A stretch of 64,000 bases of DNA from Paraburkholderia xenovorans LB400 (GTDB lineage: Bacteria > Pseudomonadota > Gammaproteobacteria > Burkholderiales > Burkholderiaceae), in contig NC_007952.1 in the NCBI RefSeq assembly GCF_000013645.1, positions 2,914,001 through 2,978,000 of the forward strand, given 5' to 3'. The translations under genes and the position numbers were made by a program. Positions 25,413 to 34,022 of the stretch are shown piece after piece; positions within the stretch are counted from its first letter, which is position 1; the number at the start of each line of letters is the position of its first letter. The notes beneath the pieces were generated by a model. That model was not told the DNA's origin. It was given only the letters and a program-made list of their open reading frames with translations, and did no database searches.

Positions 25413-26567
25413 CTAGAAACGATGGCGCATGCCGATCGTACCGACCACCTGATTGCCATTCGACGACGGCGACACACCGTTCACGACAGCGACGTTCGCA
25501 ACACCGTTACCGAGTTCGCCCGATGCGTGTTGATAGACACCGCCCGCATACACGTCCGTGCGCTTGCTAAGCGAGTAGTCCGCTTCGAGCGACACCGTGT
25601 GCCACTTCGGGTCGCCCGTTCCCGTACCCGATACCTTGCCGTCCGTGTACGTGTAGGCTGCCGCGATGCCCAACGCCGGCGTCAGCGCATAGCGGCCATT
25701 GATCTCGTAGTTGTCCAGGTGCAGATTGGTGCCCGGCAGTCCCGCGGCGAAATTCGATCCGCTGAAGCCGTTGCTGACTGCGCCGATGCCGTCAAGCTGC
25801 GTATGCGTCCAGACGAATCCGACCACCGCCGGGCCGTAGGTATAGTTCAGGCCAACACCATAGGTACGTTGCAGCGCCGCGCCGATGTTCGCCTCGCCCG
25901 CCCCCACCGAGGTTGAGCCGGCCGACGTTGCGCCCGAGTTGTTCAACTGCAGATAGGCGGCGGCAACGTTGAATGGGCCGTTCGCATACGACGCCCCCAC
26001 GCTCCATGCGCGGTTATTCGAGAAGTCTCCTGCGCCGTTACTGAAGCCATAGAGGCCACCGAACTGGAAGCCCGCGTAATTCGCGCTCGAGTACTTGACC
26101 GTATTCTTCAGCGAGAACGAGTTATCGAGGTTGTCGTTATCGAGCGGGTGAGCGGCCAGGTTGTTACCGAAGCCGGCGCCCGCCGCCGAAATCGGTGCGA
26201 GGTAGTCGACCACGGAGTCATATTGACGGCCCAGCGTGACCTGGCCATATTGATCGCTCTTCAGACCGACATAGGCCTGGCGATTGAACATCGTGCTGCC
26301 GTCCTGAAACTGACCATTGTTCAGGTTGAAGTCGCTCTCCAACGTGAAGATCGCATGCAGGCCGCCGCCGAGGTCCTCATTACCGCGCAGGCCGAAATAC
26401 GTATTCGACACTACGCCGCTGCCTTCCTGCCAGGCGCTGTGGCCACCCTGATTGTTGGAATAAACCAGGCCGGCATCCAGAGAACCGTACAACGTGACAC
26501 TGCTTTGAGCGTGAGCGGTCACGGCGAACAAACTCACGATTCCCGCGACAATTAATGACTTTCTCAT
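25413..26567 (-). CDS. OmpC-type general porin
   Basis: 384 residues. The signal peptide is MRKSLIVAGIVSLFAVTAHA and the mature start is QSSVTLYGSLDAGLVYSNN. LRGNEDLGGGLHAIFTLESDFNLNNGQ and FNRQAYVGLKSDQYGQVTLGRQYDSV are the strand 2-5 block of Burkholderiales porins. The protein ends VVGTIGMRHRF with the terminal Phe. The start is fixed by the signal peptide. It is followed by a strong terminator, so it is monocistronic. Confidence 0.92.
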   Translation of the reverse strand: MRKSLIVAGIVSLFAVTAHAQSSVTLYGSLDAGLVYSNNQGGHSAWQEGSGVVSNTYFGLRGNEDLGGGLHAIFTLESDFNLNNGQFQDGSTMFNRQAYVGLKSDQYGQVTLGRQYDSVVDYLAPISAAGAGFGNNLAAHPLDNDNLDNSFSLKNTVKYSSANYAGFQFGGLYGFSNGAGDFSNNRAWSVGASYANGPFNVAAAYLQLNNSGATSAGSTSVGAGEANIGAALQRTYGVGLNYTYGPAVVGFVWTHTQLDGIGAVSNGFSGSNFAAGLPGTNLHLDNYEINGRYALTPALGIAAAYTYTDGKVSGTGTGDPKWHTVSLEADYSLSKRTDVYAGGVYQHASGELGNGVANVAVVNGVSPSSNGNQVVGTIGMRHRF

Positions 26568-26878
26568 GATCTGGACTCCGATACGTGCATAGAATTGCGT
26601 TCCACTGCCTCACGGCAAGTGACGCATGTTGTGTGACGAATGAAGTCTACGCCCGCGGTTTGAGCCTTTAGTCACGCATCCCGCAACAGTGCCTCCCTCA
26701 AATTAGCAAGATCCGGAAGGCGCGGATAAGTCCATGTGATCAAACGATTTTCAATGCAATCCTGGACGCCGTCACCGCCTTACCTGATCGCGTGGTGTTG
26801 TTCTTATGCCACGACCAATTCATCGAAAACACACACTAGCCGGGCATCCATGCCTGCCACACGGAATCGGGTCGAACC
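26568..26878. other. Intergenic, no gene seen
   Basis: Upstream of the porin (minus) and downstream of hpnL (minus). It probably carries the porin promoter. The short frames have no support. No hairpin with a T-run was found after hpnL. Confidence 0.4.
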
Positions 26879-27886
26879 TCAGTCGCGCACATTCGGTAGC
26901 TGCCGGCAAAGGAGCTTGTTGTGGCCCTTGCGCGCACGCGCGATTTCAGCCACCTGCCATGAAGCAAGCGCAACGCAGCCGAATATCACTTCGCGCGCCC
27001 GTTTGACGAGCGCCAGCGATAGCGCCGTCTCCCGATCCACGCCGACCACGACCGCGAGAAGCAGCACGGCTCCTTCCTGCACACCGAGACCGGCCGGCAC
27101 CATAAACGCCGCATGACGCACGGCCTGTGTCAGTGCCTCGATTGCCAACGCACCGCTCACCGACACCGGATGCCCCAGCATGGCCAGCGCCCAGTATGTT
27201 TCGAGCGCGCCCGACGCGTAGCCCGCGAATTGCCAGAGAAAAGCGCTTGCAAGCAGACCCGTGCGGGACATCAATGCATCGATATCCGCATCGAGGCGCT
27301 TTCCGTCGATATCGCGCAGCAATGGGTGCGCGTCACCCAGCAGTTTCGCGGCAAAGCGCTCGATCCTGTGAAATACCCGGCCGCGGCGAATGAGTGCAAC
27401 CGTGAGAACCGGCAGCGGTAACGAAAGCGCCAGTGCGAGCCCAATCGTCTTTATCGCGCTGACCTGATGCGTCGATGTGGCGATCAGTACGAGCCCAAGC
27501 GCGGAAAACGCGTATTGCACGGCCATCGTGACCAGCACCTCGACGACTACCGACGCGCTGACCGTGCTCGCGTCCGGCACACGCCAGCGTGCGAGTCCGA
27601 TGCCGATGATCTCGCCGCCAATGCTCGCCACCGGCAACAGGCGGCTAATCGCCTCGCGCACAGTCGCGACCCACCAGAGAAACGGCAGCGACGCACGCTT
27701 GCCAAGCAACAGGCTCCACGCGTAGGCGTCGAGTAATAGCGGCAATGCGTGCAATGGCACTAACAACAGCAACGCGAACCCGGCGCCGGCAATGACGTGC
27801 ATGATGTCGCCTGCACCTTCATGCAACACGAGCGCGATGAGTGTCGCGATACCGGCCGGCAATCCTATCCAACGCAGCCATTTCAT
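26879..27886 (-). CDS. hpnL: Hopanoid-associated membrane protein HpnL
   Basis: 335 residues. About eight hydrophobic helices of the lysylphosphatidylglycerol-synthase TM / UPF0104 family, with the family's EAISRLLPVASIGGEIIG and HAAFMVPAGLGVQEGAVLLL blocks. In hopanoid clusters this family is HpnL, thought to help move or localise modified hopanoids in the membrane. The role is not biochemically settled. It starts five bases after the hpnK stop, so it is the last gene of hpnI-J-K-L. The context makes the assignment firm. Confidence 0.85.
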   Translation of the reverse strand: MKWLRWIGLPAGIATLIALVLHEGAGDIMHVIAGAGFALLLLVPLHALPLLLDAYAWSLLLGKRASLPFLWWVATVREAISRLLPVASIGGEIIGIGLARWRVPDASTVSASVVVEVLVTMAVQYAFSALGLVLIATSTHQVSAIKTIGLALALSLPLPVLTVALIRRGRVFHRIERFAAKLLGDAHPLLRDIDGKRLDADIDALMSRTGLLASAFLWQFAGYASGALETYWALAMLGHPVSVSGALAIEALTQAVRHAAFMVPAGLGVQEGAVLLLAVVVGVDRETALSLALVKRAREVIFGCVALASWQVAEIARARKGHNKLLCRQLPNVRD

Positions 27887-27891
27887 ACCGG

Positions 27892-28734
27892 TTACACGCG
27901 TAGTGCGAGCAGGTCGGCAAAGCCGCCGCGCGTCGCACCCGCGGCGCCGATCGCCTCCGCCACGCGCGGGGACAGCAGCGCGTCGAGTTCATCCGCATGA
28001 CGGTAGGACTGCATGCCCGGCGTCAAGGGCGCGTCGCCCGCTGTGGCCGGGTGACAATAGATCTCGCCGACGCCACCGGGCAGCCTTTCGAGCGCGGCGA
28101 GCCATGCCGACTCGTTCATGTGTCCAGTATCGGCGAGGCCGATCACATAGTCGTTGTGAGCAATGCCCGCGCGGTCGAGTCGCGCGCGCACCAGGCTCAT
28201 CCACGGGCGCAACCAGAGCGGCGCATTGCGCTCGCCCGGCAACCGCATTGCGCGCATTCCGAAGTCACGCCCGATCTCGATGATCAGCGAGAGCACCGTT
28301 GGATGAAGGTGAAAATGCTTGTGTGTGTTGACGTGATCGAGTGGCAGGCCCGTCTTCGCAAACGCCTCGAACTGCGCACGGATCTCCAGGGCAAGTTGTG
28401 CGCGGACGTGCGGTAGAAAGTAAAACCTGAAACCGTCGCGCACCATGTTGCTGCCGAACCGGCCTTCCCCGTCCACCAGCGCGGGAATCGACTCGCGTGG
28501 CAACACAGGCATGCCATCGGCGAGGACCAGATGCAGGCCCACGCACAGACCCGGAAGCGATCGGGCGCGCGCTATCGCATCCTCTGCAGCGGGCGCGCCT
28601 GCCATCAGGCTCGCCGCGGTCAATACGCCATGCCGGTAGGCGAGTTCAACCGCCTCGTTCACGCGAGGATGCAGGCCGAAATCGTCCGCCGTAATGATCA
28701 GCATTCTCTGACGCATGCGATCATTGAGGATCAT
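27892..28734 (-). CDS. hpnK: HpnK, YdjC/ChbG-type deacetylase of hopanoid side chain
   Basis: About 280 residues. A carbohydrate deacetylase of the YdjC fold: LIITADDFGLHPRVNEAV holds the metal-binding Asp pair, LHLVLADG and HVNTHKHFHLHP supply His ligands, and EIYCHPATAGD is near the C-terminus. Known role (Burkholderia hopanoid work): removal of the acetyl group from N-acetylglucosaminyl-bacteriohopanetetrol. The ATG at 28734 overlaps the hpnJ stop as ATGA, implying translational coupling. ATGs at 28716 and 28704 are close alternatives. The frame remains open to 29325 only as antisense-like extension within hpnJ. Confidence 0.87.
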   Translation of the reverse strand: MILNDRMRQRMLIITADDFGLHPRVNEAVELAYRHGVLTAASLMAGAPAAEDAIARARSLPGLCVGLHLVLADGMPVLPRESIPALVDGEGRFGSNMVRDGFRFYFLPHVRAQLALEIRAQFEAFAKTGLPLDHVNTHKHFHLHPTVLSLIIEIGRDFGMRAMRLPGERNAPLWLRPWMSLVRARLDRAGIAHNDYVIGLADTGHMNESAWLAALERLPGGVGEIYCHPATAGDAPLTPGMQSYRHADELDALLSPRVAEAIGAAGATRGGFADLLALRV

Positions 28735-30152
28735 GCCTCGTGGGCGCGCAGGAAACGAAAGAATTCGACACCCTCGCGCAGGCGCCGTTTCATCATGTCC
28801 CAGCTTGTCAGCATCTCCCGCAGGATTTCCCAGATCTTCGACGGCCGGAAATAGAAACGCTTGTAGAAGTTTTCGAGCTGATGGTAAATCTCGTCGCGCG
28901 ACAGATGCGGATAGCCGATCGCCGCCAGTTGCACGCCCGATTTGCTCACGAGGTTGATCACCTTGTTCTCTTCGAGCCAGCCGTTGTCCACCGCCTGGTT
29001 GTAGAGCGTCGTGCCGGGATACGGCGCCGCGAGCGATACCTGGATCGTGTGCGGATTGATCTCTTTCGCGTATTCGATCGTCTTCTGGATCGTGTCCTGC
29101 GTTTCGCCCGGCAGACCGAGAATGAAGGTGCCGTGAATCTTGATGCCGAGTTTGCGGCAATCGTCGCTGAAACGGCGTGCGATATCCGTGCGCAAACCCT
29201 TCTTGATGTTCAGCAGGATCTGGTCGTCGCCCGATTCGTAGCCGACCAGCAGCAGGCGCAGGCCGTTTTCCTTCATGATCTTCAGCGTCGGGTACGGCAC
29301 GTTCGCTTTCGCGTTGCACGACCACGTCACGCCCAGTTGACCAAGACCGCGGGCAATTTCTTCGACACGCGGCTTGAAGTCGGTGAAGGTATCGTCGTCG
29401 AACATGATCTCCCTGACTTCAGGCATGTTGTCGCGAATCCACTTCACTTCCGCCAGCACGTTCTCCACCGAGCGCGTGCGGTAGCGATGCCCGCCCACCG
29501 TTTGCGGCCACAGGCAGAACGTGCACTTCGAGCGGCAACCGCGCCCCGTGTAGATCGACACGTACGGGTGCTTCAGATAGCCGATGAAGTAGTTGTCGAT
29601 CTTCAGATCGCGCTTGTAGACCGGTGCGACGAACGGCAACTCGTCCATGTTCTCGAGGATCGGGCGTGCTTCGTTGTGCTCGATCGAACCGTCGGCGGCG
29701 CGATAGCTCAGACCTTTGATCTGCGCGAACGGCTTGCCTTCGGCGACTTCCTGACAGGTGAAGTCGAATTCCTCGCGACAGACGAAGTCGATCGCTTCGG
29801 TAGCCGTCAGCGAATTGTGCGGATCGACGGCGACCTTGGCGCCCACCATGCCGATCAGTACGGACGGTTTGCGCTTCTTCAGGTCTTCGGCGAACAGGGC
29901 GTCGGTGGGAAAGGACGGCGTGCTGGTGTGGATCACCACCAGATCGTATTGCTCGGCAATGTCCAGCGTTTGCCCGACCGACAGACCATCTGCCGGTGCA
30001 TCGAGCACGCGGCTGTCGGGCACGAGTGCGGCGGGCTGCGCGAGCCACGTGGGATACCAGAACGAACGGACTTCACGTTTGGCCTGATAGCGCGAACCCG
30101 CGCCACCATCGAAGCCGTCGTACGACGGCGCCTGCAAGAAAAGCGCTTTCAT
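28731..30152 (-). CDS. hpnJ: HpnJ, B12-binding radical SAM enzyme
   Basis: 473 residues. The N-terminal cobalamin-binding Rossmann domain (about 1-150) is followed by a radical SAM barrel. The 4Fe-4S cysteines are CRSKCTFC (about residues 204-211), preceded by YVSIYTGRG, and the SAM-binding GYESGDDQILLNIKKG region follows. In Burkholderia this enzyme is needed to turn the glucosaminyl head group of bacteriohopanetetrol into the cyclitol ether by ring contraction. The ATG at 30152 has GGAG nearby. It is preceded by a terminator-like hairpin after hpnI and is coupled to hpnK by ATGA. Confidence 0.9.
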   Translation of the reverse strand: MKALFLQAPSYDGFDGGAGSRYQAKREVRSFWYPTWLAQPAALVPDSRVLDAPADGLSVGQTLDIAEQYDLVVIHTSTPSFPTDALFAEDLKKRKPSVLIGMVGAKVAVDPHNSLTATEAIDFVCREEFDFTCQEVAEGKPFAQIKGLSYRAADGSIEHNEARPILENMDELPFVAPVYKRDLKIDNYFIGYLKHPYVSIYTGRGCRSKCTFCLWPQTVGGHRYRTRSVENVLAEVKWIRDNMPEVREIMFDDDTFTDFKPRVEEIARGLGQLGVTWSCNAKANVPYPTLKIMKENGLRLLLVGYESGDDQILLNIKKGLRTDIARRFSDDCRKLGIKIHGTFILGLPGETQDTIQKTIEYAKEINPHTIQVSLAAPYPGTTLYNQAVDNGWLEENKVINLVSKSGVQLAAIGYPHLSRDEIYHQLENFYKRFYFRPSKIWEILREMLTSWDMMKRRLREGVEFFRFLRAHEA

Positions 30153-30186
30153 GATTGCTCCGGCAACTTGCGTTCAATAAGGAAAA

Positions 30187-30207
30187 TTTCGCGCCGCCGG
30201 CGCGAAA
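30187..30207 (-). terminator. Terminator-like hairpin between hpnI and hpnJ
   Basis: A perfect nine-bp stem, TTTCGCGCC (30187-30195) and GGCGCGAAA (30199-30207), with a three-base loop. On the minus strand the stem is followed by TTTTCC. It lies in the 104-base gap between hpnI and hpnJ, so it would reduce readthrough into hpnJKL or mark an internal attenuation point. Confidence 0.6.
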
Positions 30208-30256
30208 CGTATGTAATGTCAGAGGCCATCGGATGCATCGGTGAAATCCAGCGCCT

Positions 30257-31477
30257 TCATAACTGAGGATTGATCGGGTTAGTGGACGGTGCAACCGGCA
30301 CGCGCGCTCCACGCCACACGACATGCGAACCAAATGCTCCGGCGAGCCATTGCAACGCCAATAACATATCGCGCAGCGGCACGAGCGGCAGGTCGCGCCA
30401 GAACGAATGCGAATGACGCGCGCCCCGTGCGTGCAGCACTATCCGCGCGGCCACGCCAACGGCTGAATTGACCGCCATTGCCATTGCCGCCCACGGATGC
30501 GCGCCCGCCGCTACGCCCGAATGAAAATCTAACGCCAACCATGCGCCGGACACAAGCCACGGCGTGGCAAACGTAATGAACAGTGACGCGAAGCCCGGCT
30601 GATTCACTGACCTGATCGTACGCAACCAGCGCGTTTCTCTCATCCACAATGTCGCGAATGTCGGTTCGATGACGTCGGTCGCGACCATCACGGGGGACAG
30701 TACCGTACGAAGTCCGAGGTTGCGGACGTGCTCGGCGAGCCAATAGTCGTCGGCGAGGCAGTCTTTGAGTACATGGAAGCCGCCGATGCGCTCGAGCGTA
30801 GTGCGCCGCAAGGCGAGCGTCGCCCCAAAGCCAAACCGGCGGGAGCCGACCGCATGCGCCACCCGCACGGACGGCGCAAACCACTCGTTGATAAAAAGCG
30901 CACCAATACGAGGCCAGAAACCGCCAATGCTCTGCGCCACGTAAAGACACGTCACCACGCCGACGCCCGGATCGGCCAGCGGCGCTGAAACGGTACTCAA
31001 ATAGTCAGGGTTGACCGCGATATCGCTGTCCGCGATCACGATCACGTCGTATTTGGCCCGCTCAGCCATGTTGATGAGATTGCTCACCTTCAGATTGCTG
31101 CCATGTACTCGCGAATCGATGGCGAGTTCGATATCGCGCGATGGATACGCAGCCTGCAGACGCCTTACAACCGGAACGGCCGCGTCGCCAGGCGACGACA
31201 CGCCGAACAGAATCTGGAAGCGTGGGTGCGTCTGCTCGCAGAACGTGGCGAGATTCTCATACAACCTCGGCTCCGCACCGCATAAAGGTTTCAATACACT
31301 GACGCCGTCGGCCATTCCAGCGTATGGCTGAAACCGGTTGCTATTCGCGCGGGTCGCGCGCAGAAACGGAGTCGCGACCGCGGCAACCACTGCGTATAAC
31401 GTAGCCATGCAACACAGCGCTGCCAGCGGCCACCGGCAAGCGGACAAGACAACCTGCATCATCGAACAGTACCCCAT
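30257..31477 (-). CDS. hpnI: HpnI, glycosyltransferase for hopanoid head group
   Basis: 406 residues. Family 2/21 glycosyltransferase, ceramide-glucosyltransferase-like. An N-terminal membrane helix comes first. VSVLKPLCGAEP starts the nucleotide-sugar domain, VIVIADSDIAVNPDYL provides the DxD-like acidic site, CLADDYWLAEHV holds the third Asp and RETRWLRTIR is the (Q/R)xxRW motif. Membrane helices close the C-terminus. The known role is to transfer N-acetylglucosamine to bacteriohopanetetrol. The ATG at 31477 has a GGTGGAAG site. Two further ATGs lie at 31462 and 31459. Confidence 0.87.
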   Translation of the reverse strand: MGYCSMMQVVLSACRWPLAALCCMATLYAVVAAVATPFLRATRANSNRFQPYAGMADGVSVLKPLCGAEPRLYENLATFCEQTHPRFQILFGVSSPGDAAVPVVRRLQAAYPSRDIELAIDSRVHGSNLKVSNLINMAERAKYDVIVIADSDIAVNPDYLSTVSAPLADPGVGVVTCLYVAQSIGGFWPRIGALFINEWFAPSVRVAHAVGSRRFGFGATLALRRTTLERIGGFHVLKDCLADDYWLAEHVRNLGLRTVLSPVMVATDVIEPTFATLWMRETRWLRTIRSVNQPGFASLFITFATPWLVSGAWLALDFHSGVAAGAHPWAAMAMAVNSAVGVAARIVLHARGARHSHSFWRDLPLVPLRDMLLALQWLAGAFGSHVVWRGARVPVAPSTNPINPQL

Positions 31478-32332
31478 GCTACTTCCACCGCCGGCCGCCG
31501 CAACGCACGAATCGAGGCGCGGCCACCAGCGCGCGAGAACATACGCTCATTCATTCGTTGATCGCCAACTCGACAACTCGATATCCGCCATCAACGATCG
31601 ATCGGGACGCGTGTAGTGCATGCGGACTATCGGAAGGCAAACGTCAATTTTTATCGGATTTCGTGATGGTGAGATAGACGCGTTCCCTTTCTTATTGATC
31701 TTGAGCAATGCTTCTTTCAACTGCCTTATTGGTGGCTTCGCCGAGGAGTGGGAACAGGCTGCCAGATGCGGCGCCAATCGCGCTGCGGGTGTTTTCGGCA
31801 ACTGGTTAAGAACGGCACCTGCCAGATCCTTTGAGTCAGGCAGACATCAGGACTTCAGGCACTCCACGCGGTGCGCGACCGCATATTAAATGCAGCATCG
31901 CTCTGAATAAACGCCGCAGCGGCTAAAACACTTTTCCTGGAATTATTTGGCGCGGCGGGTTGACACATCGATCCAGTATCGGGTGCTTCCCGTTATGACC
32001 AGGCTCCGACGGGATCACCAACGCGTGCGTCGCTGAAAGTGGTTTGAATGCCGCACCAAACCGGACGGCCACGCGAAGTGTGAATGACCTTCTGAAAGCA
32101 GCCCCATTCAGACATTCTTCTCGATGCGATGGCGTCCAATTGACTCAGGTTTCGGCAACAGTCCCTTCCTGCGATATCGACGAATACAGCGTAACCATCC
32201 CCCTAGAATGACGATTACCAGATGCGGCGCGCCGCCCGGTGCATTAATGATGTGAAGGCAACTTTCCACGAAAGCGCGACCTTGTTACAAGCGCTGTCGA
32301 TATTCACCCTGCAAAGCTCTCCCGGAGTCTTT
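31478..32332. other. Long intergenic region, no gene supported
   Basis: This is 855 bases between divergent hpnI and the BON-protein gene. Frames of 84-92 codons exist on both strands around 31547-31889, but they lack ribosome sites and recognisable protein sequence and overlap one another. G+C is lower than in the neighbours (for example 31640-31740). It must hold two promoters. It could also hide a small RNA or a decayed gene, but I see no diagnostic structure. Confidence 0.5.
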
Positions 32333-32710
32333 ATGAAATCAGCAGTCGTCCAGACGATCACATTGTGTGTCGCTTCAATCATTTCGGTTTCGGCGTTTGC
32401 ACAGACCGCAGCGTCCGACGATATCGCTTCGTCCGCCCCTGTGAGCGCTCCCGTGAGCGCTCCGCCGTCCAGCGCGAAAGCCCGTCGCGCCCAGAATCAT
32501 CTGCTGCAAAAAAATGTTCGACATGCTCTGACTGCGACCAAAGGACTTAACTCGTCCGGAATGTCGGTTCTCGCGAAAGACGGCGTCGTCTCGCTGGTCG
32601 GAAGCATGCCGGATGACAAACAGATCAGTCGCGCCGTCGCCGTTGCGCAAAACACTGCCGGTGTTCAGCGCGTCGACAATCGACTGAAGGTCTTCCAACC
32701 CGGTAACTAA
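32333..32710 (+). CDS. BON-domain periplasmic protein
   Basis: 125 residues. A signal peptide (residues 1-22, ending SAFAQ) is followed by a Ser/Ala/Pro-rich linker and one BON domain (about 55-122): LQKNVRHALTATKGLNSSGMSVLAKDGVVSLVGSMPDDKQISRAVAVAQNTAGVQRVDNRLKV. BON domains bind phospholipid or tether proteins at the outer membrane, as in OsmY. The ATG at 32333 with GGAG upstream is preferred to 32222. An osmotic or envelope-stress role is likely by family. Confidence 0.8.
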   Translation: MKSAVVQTITLCVASIISVSAFAQTAASDDIASSAPVSAPVSAPPSSAKARRAQNHLLQKNVRHALTATKGLNSSGMSVLAKDGVVSLVGSMPDDKQISRAVAVAQNTAGVQRVDNRLKVFQPGN

Positions 32711-33015
32711 GCTTGCGCGGCGGCACGCAGCACATCTTCCTGCTGCCGCCAGACGAACACTGCAAGGTACGGATTGCCCGGTGTTTCCCCTGCGCCGGGC
32801 AACCCGCCAGTGAGCGCGCCATCGCCACTGGATCAACCAGCGTGTCGGCCGCCGCTGAAACTGCGGCGCCGAACCAGAAGCCCCCCAAGCCGCTTCCGGC
32901 CCGGCAAGGCGCCTATCCCGGCTCCGCCATCGCTCCCATTCGCATTCGGTTCCAACCTATGACAGAATGAGCCACGCATAACCTCACAACAGTTGCACCC
33001 ACCTGTACCGGCTCC
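32711..33015. other. Intergenic, no gene supported
   Basis: Between the BON gene and the AraC regulator. A frame at 32713-32970 has no ribosome site and an Ala/Pro composition typical of non-coding GC-rich DNA. No terminator was identified. Confidence 0.4.
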
Positions 33016-34014
33016 TTGAACTCGCTTTCGGCTACCGTATCAATGTCTCTGGTCAACGGCTTTCTAGCCGGTGCGGACCCCTTGGCCATTGAGAGGCTGG
33101 CGGAGCGATCCGGCATTCCGCACGCATTGCTGCACAGGCCGGGCGCGCGCGTCACGCAGGAGCAGTTCTCCACGCTGTATCGTTTGCTTGCGGCCGAATA
33201 CGACGACGAAATGCCGGGCATCTTTAGCCGGCCATTGCGCAATGGCACGCTCAAGTATCTCTGCCTCAGTCTGCTCGACGCACCTCGACTGGATGTCGCG
33301 ATGCATCGGTTCGGCCAGTTCTTCCATTTGATTCTCGACGACTTCACGGTGAAGTCGCGGCGCGATGACTCGCTTTGCCGGATCGAACTCGTAGCGAACG
33401 AGGCAAACAGGTTTCAGAATGCGCTTGGGCAGGAACTGATGTTAAAGCTCGTGCATGGCGTGGCGTCGTGGCTAATCGGGCAGAAAATTCCTCTGGTCGA
33501 AGTGGAGTTCGATTTCCCTCGGCCATCACGGGAAACCGACCACCTCTATCTGTTCCCAGGACCGGTGCATTTCGGTTGTACGCAGACCTGCATGTCGTTC
33601 GAGGCCAGATATCTCGACATGGCCATCCGGCAGCACAAATCCGATCTGAAGAAGTTTCTGGCGCGCGCACCGGAGGACTGGATCTTCGTGTCGTTTGCCG
33701 AACAGATGGTCTGCCACCAGGTTCGTCAATACATTGCGGGCTGCCTTCCGGCAATTCCCACGATTGGAATCGTCGCACAGGATCTGCACTACTCTGTGAG
33801 AACACTGTGCCGCCGCCTGTCGATTGAAGGAACGACGTTCCAGGCCATCAAGGACGAACTGCGCCGCGACATTGCTATCCAGCGTCTCACGCGTTCGGCG
33901 GACGCAATCGGCGTTATTGCCTACGAGGTCGGCTTTGACGACCCAACCGCGTTTCACCGCGCGTTCCGCCACTGGACAGGCAGCACGCCGCAGGCATACC
34001 GCAAGATGGTTTGA
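33016..34014 (+). CDS. AraC-family regulator (arabinose-binding-type N-domain)
   Basis: 332 residues. The N-terminal AraC_binding_2/PF12625-type domain (about 15-205) begins with SATVSMSLVNGFLAGA. The C-terminal helix-turn-helix pair (about 235-330) has IPTIGIVAQDLHYSVRTLCRRLSIEGTTFQAIKDELRRD and DAIGVIAYEVGFDDPTAFHRAFRHWTGSTPQAYR. The frame starts at a TTG (33016), and an ATG at 33043 is the alternative; neither has a clear ribosome site. It is convergent with the acyl-CoA ligase, which it may regulate together with the beta-oxidation genes beyond. Confidence 0.82.
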   Translation: MNSLSATVSMSLVNGFLAGADPLAIERLAERSGIPHALLHRPGARVTQEQFSTLYRLLAAEYDDEMPGIFSRPLRNGTLKYLCLSLLDAPRLDVAMHRFGQFFHLILDDFTVKSRRDDSLCRIELVANEANRFQNALGQELMLKLVHGVASWLIGQKIPLVEVEFDFPRPSRETDHLYLFPGPVHFGCTQTCMSFEARYLDMAIRQHKSDLKKFLARAPEDWIFVSFAEQMVCHQVRQYIAGCLPAIPTIGIVAQDLHYSVRTLCRRLSIEGTTFQAIKDELRRDIAIQRLTRSADAIGVIAYEVGFDDPTAFHRAFRHWTGSTPQAYRKMV

Positions 34015-34022
34015 CGCGAAGG

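Noticed and set aside
28735..29325. N-terminal extension of hpnK
   Set aside because: It overlaps hpnJ in another frame. The YdjC domain begins at 28704-28734 and the ATGA overlap explains the start.
31547..31889. Small frames on both strands in the hpnI/BON gap
   Set aside because: No ribosome sites, overlapping each other, and no recognisable sequence.
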